From NCBI RefSeq assembly GCF_010993975.1, contig NZ_JAACZO010000011.1:496001-560000 (forward strand): DNA of 64,000 nucleotides, given 5' to 3'. The notes beneath the pieces are model-generated. The model saw only the letters and a list, made by a program, of their open reading frames with translations, had not been told where the DNA came from and did no database searches. How positions within the stretch are numbered: the stretch's first letter is position 1; each line of letters opens with the position of its first letter. The stretch is from Halomonas faecis. GTDB taxonomy: Bacteria; Pseudomonadota; Gammaproteobacteria; Pseudomonadales; Halomonadaceae. Positions 1-9,074 of the stretch are shown here, piece after piece. The position numbers and the translations under genes were made by a program.

Positions 1-3000
1 TCGAGAGTCAGATCGCCGCCATTGGTGACCAAAGACGACGTATAAGACGACGTACCGAGTATCTCGATGGCATTGGCGGCCAGCGTGAGTTCATGTCCTT
101 GGGTACCGATGCGGGCACCCTCGAGGGTCAAGGTACCGTCAGCCGCCAGGGTCACCGCATGATCGATCTGAGTGTCGTTGACGCTGTCATCCAGAGTGAC
201 GTCGCCATCCCAGGCGTAGGTCAGATCCGCATCCCCGCTGACGTCCACCGCACCGAACGCATCCAGCGAGTCGCCCTGAGTCTGCGCCGAGGCCATGACC
301 TGAATGCGATCCGCCGCATGGTAGCTGGTCACATCGACGGTGTCGCTGGCGGCATCCAGATCCTGAATGAGAACATCGAACCGGGTGGCGACGCTGCTCG
401 AACCGACCAGTTCGCCCACCACATGGGTCTGCAGGCGCAGCGCCTCGCCGCCGAACCCCGAGGCATCGACATCGGCTGTGGCGGCACCGTCATCGACCAT
501 CAAGACGGCAGACTCGATACCCGCCAGCAACGCCGTGACGGCATCGGACTCGTTGAAATCGTAGACCAGCTCGCTATCGCTGAGCTGCATGTCGCCGGCA
601 TGGGTGGCCACCAGGGTGTCGCTGCCGCCACCGCCATCGATGTCGTGCTCGGCCATGGCGGTCAGTTGAAAGCGGTCGTCGCCGGCGCTGCCGGTGGCGG
701 TCAGCTTGGCATCGGCGAGCATCGCCACGCTGATGCCGCCGGCCTGCAGGGCATCGCTCTGCCAGGACGTGCCCGAAACATCGGTCAGCCGCATGCCCAG
801 CGCATCGAAGAGCGTCTCCACAGCGGCCGCTTCGGTACCCAGTCCCTCGACGGCGAGATCGCCATCGGCGGTGACATCGAGGCGCCCTGTCTCGAGGTCG
901 AACTCGGCGGAAACGCCTTCGGCGCCGTCCAGCACCTCGACCAGCTCGCCCAGGGTGCGCACGTTGTCCAGACCGAGAGTCTGCTGCTCGGCAGCGCCCA
1001 CGCTCAAACCGAGCCGCAGCGCATCGAGCAGATCGCCATTCTCCTCGTCGATCTCGCCGCCGCGCTCCTCCGCCTCGAGCACGCTGGCGTAGTCGTCGGT
1101 GCCGATCAGTTCGACCAGGGCGGTATCGGCTGAAACACCGTGGTAGCCGCTGGCATCGACCTCGAGATCCCCGCCGCTCCCGGCGCGGGTCACGCTCACC
1201 CTCTCGATGCTCTGGTACGTCGACTCGGTCTCGGCGCCGTCATCGACGAGAGTGAAGCCCGCACCATCCAGAATGACCTCATCGATGGCATCCGCCACGG
1301 CGAGTTCCAGGCGATCCTCTCCGGTGCCGCCGACGACGGTATTCGCTCCGGCTCCGGCCACCAGGCGGTTGTCACCGGCCACGGCATCGAACTCGCTCTT
1401 GCCCTGGCCACCGATCAGGGTGTCGTCGCCACCGCCGCCCTGCAGATACACGTCACCTGTGAAGGCACTGGCATCCAGGCGGGTGTCGCCACCATCGATG
1501 GCCTGCAGCAAACCACCCTCGATATTGGACAGGACGTCCTCGCCGATCCGACGTTCCTGACTGCGGCTTGCCGTGTGAGACGCCGACCCTTGAGCCGACG
1601 CGGCCACACCGAGCAGGGCAAGCCGAGCGTCACCCGGTTCGGCCTGGGTCATGAAATCGCCGACGAAGCGCACCGTCCAGGCCACGCTTCCATCATCGGC
1701 ATCGAGTTCGCGGGCCACCTGGACATTACCCGCACCGATGCCGTCCATGCGTTCCAGCACCTGCTGGATCTCCAGCGCCTCGGCATCGGCGGCGATGGCT
1801 TCGCTGCTGTCATCATCGAAGAAGAAACGGATCGCTTCGCCGCTGTCGCCGTCCCAAACGAGGCGCTGCTCCTCGACGGCATCGCCGTGGACGAGTTCGT
1901 CGTTCTCGAGTCTCAGAGCGCTGTCGGAGACTCCCCATACGCTGTCGTCGCCCTCGCCACCGTCGAGCATGTTGTCGCCGGCGTTGCCGAACAGCACGTC
2001 GTCGCCGGCGCCGCCCTGGAGATCGTCGTTGCCGGCACCGCCATCCAGCAGATCATCGCCGCTGCCGCCGATCAGGGTGTCGTCACCGCCGCGACCCTCG
2101 AGACGCACGTCACCGGTGAAGGCGCCGGCATCCAGCGTATTGGCGCTGTCGCCACCGATCAGGTTGGCCAGGCCGATGCCGTCCAGCTCATAGAGCTCGT
2201 TGCCGTTCACCGATAGAGCCGAGTCGGTCAGCGTCATGTCCGCATCGGCCTCGAGGCGGATCAGATCGCCTTCGTCGTCGAGCCCACCACCGCTGATGTC
2301 GCCGCTGCCGTCGGCAGAGAGCAGGAAGAGGTCGTCCTGATCGCTGCCGGTGGCGGTGACGTTTTCGCCCTGGACCTGGAAGGTCACCCCGCCCAGGGTG
2401 TAGCCGCTGGCATCGAGCGTCACCCCGGAACTTCCGGCCGCGGCCCCGAGAAGGATCTCCTCGGGATGCTCGCCAAAGCGCAGCACCTCGTCACCGTCGA
2501 CCGTGACGACGCCGTCGCCATTGTTCTCGTCGTCGGCCAGCGTAATGGTGCCGCTCGAGCGCTCGATGAGATAGCTGTCGCTGGCCTCCGCGGCGCTGAC
2601 GAACTCGTCCTGCCCCCCGGTGGAGATCAGCAGGTTGGCGCCGCTGCCGCCCTCCAGGGTGTCGTTGCCGCTACCGCCTTCCAGAATGTCGCTGCCGGCC
2701 AGACCCCGCAGAATGACGTCATCGCTGCCGCCCGCCAGGGTGTCGTCGGCATCCGAGCCCTCCACGATACCGAAACCGGAGACACCACCGGCAATGGCAG
2801 TGGCGGTGCCGTCACCCAAGTCCACGCTCACGCCCTCTTCGAAGTCCGCGTAGCTCAGGGTATCCTCAGCACGCCCGCGCAGCGCCTCCAGAGCGGAGAA
2901 GGTCACACCCTCGGCCTGCGCCCCGTCGGCGGGTGTCGATCCGATGAGCACGCGGCTTTCACCCAGCACACCGAAGCGCGTACCGCTGCCCGCGGCTTCG

Positions 3001-3608
3001 GCGGTGTGGTCACCGCTGCTGTCGTCTAGAGCGATTTCCGCCACACCGGTGAACGACAGCGCATCGCCACGCGAGCCGGCCCCTGCCTCGTCGCCATCCA
3101 AGGTCCAGGTGGCATCGTCGCTGCCGCTGTCGACGACGCGATCGTCGCCGTCTCCACCGGTGAAAATCAGCTCGAAACCGTCGGCGCCGGTCATATCCAG
3201 AGTGTCGTTGCCTTCCCCCCCCAGGAAGGTCAAGGTCACCCCATCGACATCGTCGAAATGGCCATCGAAGCTCAACGCATCGTCGCTGTCGCTGCCCTCG
3301 ATCTCGATGCCGTCCGCTTTTGCCTTGTCGAGATCGAAGATTTCCACCCGCTCGGTGCCGTCTTCGGTACGCTCGACCAGCTCCAGCGCCTGCTCGCCAT
3401 CCTGTTCGGCCATGCGCAGGGCGAAGTCGCCGCCGCCCGCCACGCTGGCGGTCAGTGGGTCGGCGGAGAGCAGCATCCGCGGCTCCAGGCCTTCGAACAC
3501 GAAGGCGGAGCGCTCGGCTCTGGCCCGCCGGGCTCGCTGCGAACGGCGCGCCAGGCGCGATACGAATTGCGAAAGCGGCTTCCGGAGGGGACGGAAGGGA
3601 CGTTTCAT
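1..3608 (-). CDS. Giant LEPR-XLL / RTX-like repeat protein, 3' end outside window
   Basis: Open for 1202 codons from an ATG with a strong AGGAG site and no stop before the left edge, so only the N-terminal part is visible. Residues 1-33 are packed with Arg. Residues 41-50 read LEPRMLLSAD, the core of the LEPR-XLL domain known at the N terminus of very large repetitive secreted or surface proteins. After that come acidic stretches with scattered RTX-like calcium-binding motifs (GGEGND and GGDGDD near residues 130-155, GGSGND near 300, GGSGDD and GGAGDD near 510-545, GGGGDD near 725). The left end becomes Ser/Thr/Gly-rich, adhesin-like sequence (GGDLTL). Inferred role: type I-secreted adhesin or surface-layer-like protein using calcium. 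The secretion signal expected at the C terminus is not in the window. It lies last in an operon after tolC-like, unknown and sapC-like genes. Long plus-strand ORFs over this region are shadows of its repetitive codons. Confidence 0.88.
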   Translation of the reverse strand, partial: MKRPFRPLRKPLSQFVSRLARRSQRARRARAERSAFVFEGLEPRMLLSADPLTASVAGGGDFALRMAEQDGEQALELVERTEDGTERVEIFDLDKAKADGIEIEGSDSDDALSFDGHFDDVDGVTLTFLGGEGNDTLDMTGADGFELIFTGGDGDDRVVDSGSDDATWTLDGDEAGAGSRGDALSFTGVAEIALDDSSGDHTAEAAGSGTRFGVLGESRVLIGSTPADGAQAEGVTFSALEALRGRAEDTLSYADFEEGVSVDLGDGTATAIAGGVSGFGIVEGSDADDTLAGGSDDVILRGLAGSDILEGGSGNDTLEGGSGANLLISTGGQDEFVSAAEASDSYLIERSSGTITLADDENNGDGVVTVDGDEVLRFGEHPEEILLGAAAGSSGVTLDASGYTLGGVTFQVQGENVTATGSDQDDLFLLSADGSGDISGGGLDDEGDLIRLEADADMTLTDSALSVNGNELYELDGIGLANLIGGDSANTLDAGAFTGDVRLEGRGGDDTLIGGSGDDLLDGGAGNDDLQGGAGDDVLFGNAGDNMLDGGEGDDSVWGVSDSALRLENDELVHGDAVEEQRLVWDGDSGEAIRFFFDDDSSEAIAADAEALEIQQVLERMDGIGAGNVQVARELDADDGSVAWTVRFVGDFMTQAEPGDARLALLGVAASAQGSASHTASRSQERRIGEDVLSNIEGGLLQAIDGGDTRLDASAFTGDVYLQGGGGDDTLIGGQGKSEFDAVAGDNRLVAGAGANTVVGGTGEDRLELAVADAIDEVILDGAGFTLVDDGAETESTYQSIERVSVTRAGSGGDLEVDASGYHGVSADTALVELIGTDDYASVLEAEERGGEIDEENGDLLDALRLGLSVGAAEQQTLGLDNVRTLGELVEVLDGAEGVSAEFDLETGRLDVTADGDLAVEGLGTEAAAVETLFDALGMRLTDVSGTSWQSDALQAGGISVAMLADAKLTATGSAGDDRFQLTAMAEHDIDGGGGSDTLVATHAGDMQLSDSELVYDFNESDAVTALLAGIESAVLMVDDGAATADVDASGFGGEALRLQTHVVGELVGSSSVATRFDVLIQDLDAASDTVDVTSYHAADRIQVMASAQTQGDSLDAFGAVDVSGDADLTYAWDGDVTLDDSVNDTQIDHAVTLAADGTLTLEGARIGTQGHELTLAANAIEILGTSSYTSSLVTNGGDLTL

Positions 3609-3707
3609 GGCAGCTCTCCTGCGTTGTCGAGGCGCCGTCAGCGGCTTTTGTCGTTATTCGCGGCCGCTCTCGCGAACGGCACGGCGTCATGGGGAAATCG
3701 GTCCTAC

Positions 3708-4523
3708 TCAGTGCACGGAGGGATCCGCGTTCTCTTCTTCTGCTTCTGCAGGCATGCCTTCATCGGCGGGATCGCCCTTGCTCTGCGCACCGACGCGAGC
3801 ACCGCCGCGGGCCAGGCGACTCAGCCGGTTGAAGTTGCGCATCGACTGCAGATGGATGAACAGCAGTTCGAGCTCGTCATTGCCCAGCATGGTCTTGAGC
3901 GTATCGTCGTCCAGGGCCTTGAGCTTGTTGCGGTTGACCGCCTTGAAGCCAGTCAGCGTTCGCGCACCGCCCTCGGCCTGGCGCACTTGAGCCTGGACGT
4001 CCTCGAGCAGGTCGAGCTCCACCAAGCGCTTGCCGAATGCCCGCGTACGCTGGAAGTGAGACTGATAGTCCTGCAGAAAGGTCAGCACGCGCTCGAGGTA
4101 CTGGGTGCGCTCACCGTCGCTGTCGAAGAAGCGCTCACCCTTGCCGTCCTGATTGAGACCCTCGTACTCCTCATCGATGCACAGGGTGAAGGTCTTGCCG
4201 CCCTCGCTCGAGGCGAAGACGAAAGGATAGCGACGCAGAAAGGCCGGCACGTATTCGCCCCGCCACTGTCCTTCGGCATCTACCATCAGGTTGCTGTCCT
4301 GGGCCAGCCCCAGCACCGCAACCGGTACCACGCTTCCCTCCTCGGCCTCGGTGAAGACGATGGGCAGATCGGTGGCCGCGGCCGGAAACTCGGCGGCCAT
4401 CAGCGGCACGGAGTTGACCGTGGCGGCAAAACCGAAATCGGTACCCACCTTGAGCGAGTAGGGGCTGTGCTTGTCACGGGTAATGGGCTGAACGTTGCGG
4501 TAGATCAAGAGCTGTGTCGCCAT
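3708..4523 (-). CDS. SapC family protein
   Basis: 271 residues from the ATG at 4523, preceded by a GGAGAA site; the upstream reading-frame extension lacks family character. The start MATQLLIYRNVQPI and the central block with FVFASSEGGKTFTLCIDE are typical of the SapC family (Pfam PF07277), named after a gene of the Campylobacter fetus surface-layer locus. No signal peptide or membrane span is seen, so it is probably cytoplasmic. The exact biochemical role of the family is unknown. It is not the SapC permease of peptide ABC transporters, although databases often confuse the two. It sits 99 bp upstream of the giant LEPR-XLL gene and 19 bp downstream of an unknown gene, which suggests a helper role (for example export or modification) for the giant protein. 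The C terminus is Glu/Ala-rich and probably disordered. Confidence 0.85.
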   Translation of the reverse strand: MATQLLIYRNVQPITRDKHSPYSLKVGTDFGFAATVNSVPLMAAEFPAAATDLPIVFTEAEEGSVVPVAVLGLAQDSNLMVDAEGQWRGEYVPAFLRRYPFVFASSEGGKTFTLCIDEEYEGLNQDGKGERFFDSDGERTQYLERVLTFLQDYQSHFQRTRAFGKRLVELDLLEDVQAQVRQAEGGARTLTGFKAVNRNKLKALDDDTLKTMLGNDELELLFIHLQSMRNFNRLSRLARGGARVGAQSKGDPADEGMPAEAEEENADPSVH

Positions 4524-4542
4524 CGTGTTCTCCAGTGATTGA

Positions 4543-5475
4543 TCAGGCTTGAGTCTTGTGTCGTCGCTTCTGCTGCGGGGTGGCACCGGGTATGCGGTCG
4601 CTACGCCGGGGCGCTTCAGTGCGATCGGTCAGGTGGCGCTTGGTACCGTGATAGCAGGTCACGAAGGGTTCTCCAGTGGCGCCACGGCCGAAGGAGAGAT
4701 TGCTCAGTGTTTCGCTGCCGTGACGCGCCATCCAGTCGATCAGGGTCTGGCGCGGCGTGGACTGCCACTCGCGGGCCAGCGCGAACATCGGGCCAGCCAG
4801 AGTGCCGAGCGGCAGCCCGGCACGATGCAGATGCAAGTTGAGCGAATCCCTTCCGGTCGGCTCGCCGGCCTGCATCTCCTCGATACGCACCGTCACCGGC
4901 GGCCAGGTTATCTGCGCCAAGGCGAAGCTGACCTGCAGCTGTTCGATCACGTCGTGCATGGGGCATTCCGGGTGTCGCTCCAGCTCGGCTTCGATGGCCA
5001 CACGCGCTTCACGGGCCGTCGGCAACAAGACGTAATCCGAGCTGGCGGCACGCTCATCGGCACGCCATTTCCAGGCGCGGTACATGACATGCCGCCGCTC
5101 GGCAGGCAGTGGATCGCTGGGCGAGTCGGCTTCCCAGTAAACCTTGCAGCGATCGTCCTCGACCCCGAGGTGCAGGAAGTGCGGCGCCTCTCCAGGATCG
5201 GCCAGGTCCACCAGGAACGCCTCGCGGTCCGCCTCACACATTCCCAGCGTGGCAAGGGTCTCGTGCAACGCCGCCGCCAGCCGTTGAGGACCCACGGACG
5301 ACACCGGCAAGCTGAACAGACAGCGCTGGGTAGACCAGTGGCCGGGACGGCATTTGGCCGACACTTCGCTCAAGTAAGTCGCGCCGAGGCCCTCGAGCAT
5401 CGCCTTCAACACCTCGGCCGCACGATTGCCGGCTGCGAACCGGCCAGAATCAGCGTTGGCCCATGGCAAGGACAT
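4543..5475 (-). CDS. Uncharacterised protein of the SapC/TolC cassette
   Basis: 310 residues if translation starts at the ATG at 5475, which has a GAGAGGAAG site and overlaps the tolC-like stop by 26 bp; this suggests translational coupling. I do not recognise the family. It has no signal peptide or membrane helix. It appears to have two mixed alpha/beta halves, each with a strand-like motif: DRCKVYWE near residue 108 and FVTCYHG near residue 273. Trp, His and Arg are frequent (MYRAWKWR, SLNLHLHRAG). The C-terminal 35 residues are basic. The layout faintly recalls ABBA-fold aromatic prenyltransferases, but no diagnostic motif supports that. Its place between an outer-membrane channel and a SapC-like gene suggests a role in making or modifying the exported giant protein. 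Confidence 0.75.
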   Translation of the reverse strand: MSLPWANADSGRFAAGNRAAEVLKAMLEGLGATYLSEVSAKCRPGHWSTQRCLFSLPVSSVGPQRLAAALHETLATLGMCEADREAFLVDLADPGEAPHFLHLGVEDDRCKVYWEADSPSDPLPAERRHVMYRAWKWRADERAASSDYVLLPTAREARVAIEAELERHPECPMHDVIEQLQVSFALAQITWPPVTVRIEEMQAGEPTGRDSLNLHLHRAGLPLGTLAGPMFALAREWQSTPRQTLIDWMARHGSETLSNLSFGRGATGEPFVTCYHGTKRHLTDRTEAPRRSDRIPGATPQQKRRHKTQA

Positions 5476-6862
5476 CGGCTTCCTCTCCCAGCAGGGCATC
5501 GATGCGCTCGAACTCTTCCGGTGCCAGCACGCCAGCAGCATGTTTCAGTTCGAGAACGCTGAGTAGGTAATCGTAGCGAGCCGACGCCAGCTCGCTGCGG
5601 GCAAAGAAGAGGTCGCGCTCTGCATCGAGCAGATCGAGCACCGGGATGACGCCCGATTCGACGCCTACCTCGCGCGACTCGACAACGCGCTCGCTGGCCT
5701 CCAGCGACTCGGTGAGCGAGCGCTCCCGTGCCATGGCGGTGATGATGCCCTGGTAGCCGCCTTGTACCCGGCGGTCGATGTTACGCACCACACCTTCCAG
5801 GCGAGACTGGGCGGCACTGATACGGCTCTCGCCTTCGCGCACCCGTGACGAGGTCATGCCACCGCGATAGATGGGGACGGAAAGCGATACTGCGATATCC
5901 TGGGTTTCGACTTCGCTGCCACCACCGAACAACGACCCTTCCGTCTCTTCCGAATCGTAGCTGACCACTAGGTCGAGGGTCGGGTAGTGACCACCACGAC
6001 GGACTTTCACCTCCTGGCTGGCCACATCCGTAGCCAGCGAGGCCGCCTGGAGCCGTGGGCTGCGCTCCACGGCGAGCTCCAGCCAGGCGTCCAGCGAGTC
6101 CGGATCAGGGCGTGACAGCTGCAAACTGTCGTTGACGGGCCGCAACCGAGACGGACGCTCGCCCGTGACCTCGGCCAACCCTTCCAGGGCATCGCGAAGC
6201 TCGTTCTCGACTTCCAATTCACGCGCCACCACCTGCTGCAGCCGCGCCTCGGCATCGAGCAGGTCGACTTCCCTGGCCAGACCGTCCTCGTGGCGTGCCT
6301 GCACCATCTCGAAATTGGCCTCCACGGAAGATTTTTCCGCTCTCACGAAGTGCAGGTTCTCGTAAAGCGACAGGGCATCGAAGTAACGACGAGCGACCCG
6401 CAGGAACAAGTCCTGACGGGCCACCTCCAGCTCTGCCGAGGCCTGCTGGATTTCCAGCTTGGCCTTGTCGAGCTCGGCCCACCGCGAATAGTCGTAGATC
6501 GACTGCTCGATGGAGGCACCGTAGGTGGTGGTCGGGAAAGAGGTGCTGCCGCTGGCATACTCTTCGTTGTCGGAACTGACGATATCCTGCTGGCGCTCGA
6601 CACGTTCGGCCGTCAGGGTCACCTGGGGCAACAGTGCCGCGCGGGCCTGCACGTAGCGCTCGTCGACCGCCTGGCGGCCATGGAACTCCTCCTGATACTG
6701 CGGGTCGTTGCGTTCGGCCAGCGCCAGAGATTCGCTGAGGCCCACGGCCAGCGCAGGCCCGGTCACGGCCAGCAGCGAAACGGCCACGGCGCTGGCCATC
6801 AGAGGGCGGGGCATGAGGCGACGGGCAACGGGATCGAGTCGGCGGAGCGCGATGATGGGCAT
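5450..6862 (-). CDS. TolC-family outer-membrane efflux/type I secretion channel
   Basis: 470 residues, the usual length for TolC/OMF channels. Residues 16-39 form a signal peptide (PLMASAVAVSLLAVTGPALA) after a short basic leader. The mature part carries two tandem OEP domains of long helices: SLALAERNDPQYQE at the start of the first, SPRLQAASLATDVASQEVKV opening the second, and VSLSVPIYRGGM as a beta-strand signature. It would form the trimeric outer-membrane duct for an ABC transporter/adaptor pair, neither of which is in the window. The ATG at 6862 is preceded by AAGGA. It is the first gene of the minus-strand run that ends in the giant RTX-like gene, so the natural inference is that it exports that protein. 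Confidence 0.92.
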   Translation of the reverse strand: MPIIALRRLDPVARRLMPRPLMASAVAVSLLAVTGPALAVGLSESLALAERNDPQYQEEFHGRQAVDERYVQARAALLPQVTLTAERVERQQDIVSSDNEEYASGSTSFPTTTYGASIEQSIYDYSRWAELDKAKLEIQQASAELEVARQDLFLRVARRYFDALSLYENLHFVRAEKSSVEANFEMVQARHEDGLAREVDLLDAEARLQQVVARELEVENELRDALEGLAEVTGERPSRLRPVNDSLQLSRPDPDSLDAWLELAVERSPRLQAASLATDVASQEVKVRRGGHYPTLDLVVSYDSEETEGSLFGGGSEVETQDIAVSLSVPIYRGGMTSSRVREGESRISAAQSRLEGVVRNIDRRVQGGYQGIITAMARERSLTESLEASERVVESREVGVESGVIPVLDLLDAERDLFFARSELASARYDYLLSVLELKHAAGVLAPEEFERIDALLGEEADVLAMGQR

Positions 6863-7089
6863 GCTGTTCCTTGTCGATTGTTTGGGCTAGCGTAGGCGGT
6901 TGACGGCGATCAAGCATCACTACTTATGGTAACGTTAGGTTACAATGCTAGACGAGACAACCGCAAAGGTAGCACTTCGTAATGAACAACTTAGTTCGTT
7001 AGCTCATTAGCTTCACCCCATGCCGTTTCGTGAAAACCCTCATTCCGTCCAGATAGTCTCGATCCCGAATCGGCCTTAATGGCGACACC
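6863..7089. promoter_or_regulatory. Divergent intergenic region between tolC-like and AraC-type genes
   Basis: This 227-bp gap is markedly more AT-rich than its surroundings and must hold the promoters of both the secretion cassette (minus) and the regulator pair (plus). A GTAAC/GTTAC inverted repeat with a 5-base spacer lies at 6929-6943, and short direct repeats of the type TTAG(T/C)TC occur around 6990-7012. Either could be an operator for the adjacent AraC-type proteins. I could not assign convincing -35/-10 pairs. Confidence 0.45.
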
Positions 7090-8103
7090 ATGACAATGAC
7101 CAAGGCCCCGGCACGACAAAAGTTGTACACCGATCACCTCCCCAGCCGCGAGGGAGAAGCCTTGTGGCATGAGCTGCTGGCACCCATCACGACCCCCCAA
7201 CGACTGCATCGCACCCCAACCGTGGGGCGTGTCGACGCTTGGCTGTATGGCGACATGCTGATCAGCGAAGCTCGCGCCACCCCGCAACGAACCATACGCA
7301 ATCGCCAGCAGCTGGCCGCCGGCCCGTTACCTGCCTACAATCTGCTCATCGTCCTCGATGGCCAGATGCGCTACGAGGACGGCCAACGCGACTGCGCTCT
7401 GCAACCCGGCGACCTGCTCATCGAAGACCTTACGGAAAAGCGCACCATTACCACCCAGACACACAACCGCACCATCAACCTGATGGTGCCCAAAGAAGGG
7501 GTGGGTGAGGGACTGCACGGACTCATACTGGAACGCCAAAGCGCACAGGCAAGACTCTTGAGCCGACATGTCGACGCGCTACTGGAGAGCATTCCGACAC
7601 TGCCCGCTCAGCATTGCGACGACATCCTGAATGCACTGCAGCGGTTGATCGCCGCCTGCGCCGGTGAATGCGGCTCCGAATCGCACCGCCATGTGCAACG
7701 AGCCTTGCGCGACGACATCGAGCGTTACATCGAGCGCCACCTGCTCGACAGTCGATTGGGTAACGCCACTCTCTGTCGGCACTATCGCCTTTCACGCACG
7801 CAGCTCTACCGGCTGTTTCGACAGGAAGGGGGAGTCACCGAAGTCATCCGGCGCAAGCGGCTCGACTGGGCGCACGACCAGCTGTGCCGAGGGGACGGCA
7901 GGGGCAAGCCCGATGTAGAGGCCCTGGCGTTGCTATGCGGCTTTGCCAGCGAACGCGCCCTGGCTACGGCCTACCAAGAGCAGTACGCGATGACCATGGA
8001 AGACACCTGGCACGCCAATGCCACCTCGCTGCCGGCTGACGGCAGCCAAGGGCTGACAGGTCTCTTCTCACACCTGGGCCAGCTTCCGCGCACACCGACC
8101 TGA
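7090..8103 (+). CDS. AraC-family transcriptional regulator (first of pair)
   Basis: 337 residues. The N-terminal ~170 residues form a cupin-like ligand-binding region of the AraC-binding-like type (AYNLLIVLDGQMRYEDG, LQPGDLLIEDL). The C terminus holds an AraC/XylS helix-turn-helix domain, including DSRLGNATLCRHYRLSRTQL around residues 220-240 and a second helix pair near VEALALLCGFASERALATAY. Probably a DNA-binding activator or repressor responding to an unknown effector. Two Met codons (7090, 7096) are possible starts and no strong ribosome site is visible. It diverges from the tolC-like gene, so it may control the LEPR-XLL cassette. Its stop overlaps the start of the next regulator (TGATG), implying coupled synthesis. 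Confidence 0.88.
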   Translation: MTMTKAPARQKLYTDHLPSREGEALWHELLAPITTPQRLHRTPTVGRVDAWLYGDMLISEARATPQRTIRNRQQLAAGPLPAYNLLIVLDGQMRYEDGQRDCALQPGDLLIEDLTEKRTITTQTHNRTINLMVPKEGVGEGLHGLILERQSAQARLLSRHVDALLESIPTLPAQHCDDILNALQRLIAACAGECGSESHRHVQRALRDDIERYIERHLLDSRLGNATLCRHYRLSRTQLYRLFRQEGGVTEVIRRKRLDWAHDQLCRGDGRGKPDVEALALLCGFASERALATAYQEQYAMTMEDTWHANATSLPADGSQGLTGLFSHLGQLPRTPT

Positions 8104-8918
8104 TGATTGCACCTTTTACCCACACCCCGCTTCGCATCGCCGACCTGGTCCTGTACCGGTTGGAGGCCGGAAATTACCGGCTCACCGCCCCCGAGGGGAG
8201 CCGCAGCACCTTGCGCTATGCCTCCCTGCTATTGGCGGAGTCGGCAGGCTGCCGACTGAGCAACGATGACGGCTCGGTATCGACATGGCTGCCCACCAAT
8301 ACGCCGTGCTTGACCGCCCACCACGTTTCGCAACGCATCGCCATCGCCGAACCGATCTGGGTGTTACGGTTGCCGACCTTCCGCCTGAGCGGCTGTCCTC
8401 TGTCGTTGCCCATGATAGCCATGGCTCAGGAGATGCAGGTGCTGCTCTTCAGCATCCCCGCCATTCTCGCCGATGCGGCCCACCTGCCGCCCGTGGGCCA
8501 GCGTCACGCCGCACTGGCCATCGAGTCTCTGCTGCACCCCCTGGTACACAACCGGCCCTCCAGCGACTCAGCCGAAATCATCTCGGTCATCATGCGCGCC
8601 GAACGCAAAACCGATGCCGACGCCGTCTCCACCGCCAAGGCATTGGGCATGTCCCGCTCCCGGCTCTACGAAACGCTGCGTCCCTATGGCGGCTTCCACA
8701 CGTTGCTGAATGCCGCTCGCCTGGATCGCATGGCACGTCGCCTACTGATGCCAGAGTATGCCGAGCATTCGGTAAAGGAACTCCTTCACGATATGCCCTT
8801 CGAACGCGCCGATCAGTTTCACCGCTTGTTCAAACAGCGCTACGCGAACACGGCCAGCCAGTGGCGCAGCGACCCTCTCCCCACGCTGCCCGCGACCATC
8901 GACCCCATGCCTCTTTGA
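8103..8918 (+). CDS. AraC-like helix-turn-helix regulator (second of pair)
   Basis: 271 residues starting one base inside the stop codon of the upstream regulator (TGATG overlap). The C-terminal ~100 residues are an AraC-type HTH: TAKALGMSRSRLYETLRPYG is the first recognition helix pair, then LNAARLDRMARRLL, and FERADQFHRLFKQRYANTAS is the second HTH ending. The N-terminal half is not a clear cupin and may bind a different ligand or serve in dimerisation. Two adjacent, coupled AraC-type genes suggest they act together, either as a heteromer or in a cascade, but this is inference. Confidence 0.82.
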   Translation: MIAPFTHTPLRIADLVLYRLEAGNYRLTAPEGSRSTLRYASLLLAESAGCRLSNDDGSVSTWLPTNTPCLTAHHVSQRIAIAEPIWVLRLPTFRLSGCPLSLPMIAMAQEMQVLLFSIPAILADAAHLPPVGQRHAALAIESLLHPLVHNRPSSDSAEIISVIMRAERKTDADAVSTAKALGMSRSRLYETLRPYGGFHTLLNAARLDRMARRLLMPEYAEHSVKELLHDMPFERADQFHRLFKQRYANTASQWRSDPLPTLPATIDPMPL

Positions 8919-9023
8919 GGCCCTGCGCAGCGGAACGGGCCATTCGGCTGACGAGAGCCATGAGCGTGATTCTGATACGGATTGCCGCCCCCACGGCATA
9001 GGACTCACGACATTCACACACAC

Positions 9024-9057
9024 GAAAAAGCCGCCTAGCGGTGTGCGCTAAGCGGCT
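9024..9057 (-). terminator. Rho-independent terminator of tRNA-Ala
   Basis: On the minus strand an almost perfect 12-bp stem (arms 9029-9040 and 9046-9057, one wobble, 5-base loop) is followed by a run of five U. It lies just downstream of the tRNA-Ala 3' end, so it ends that transcript. Confidence 0.85.
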
Positions 9058-9074
9058 GATTCGTCGAAACTTAT

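Noticed and set aside
93-3029. Several long plus-strand open frames (for example 93-1133, 1140-2216, 2466-3029)
   Set aside because: They are antisense to the giant RTX-like gene. The minus-strand frame is continuous, has a ribosome site, a LEPR-XLL motif and RTX-like repeats; the plus-strand products have no recognisable domain.
3708-4523. Peptide ABC transporter permease SapC
   Set aside because: The protein has no membrane helices and matches the unrelated SapC family named from a surface-layer locus.
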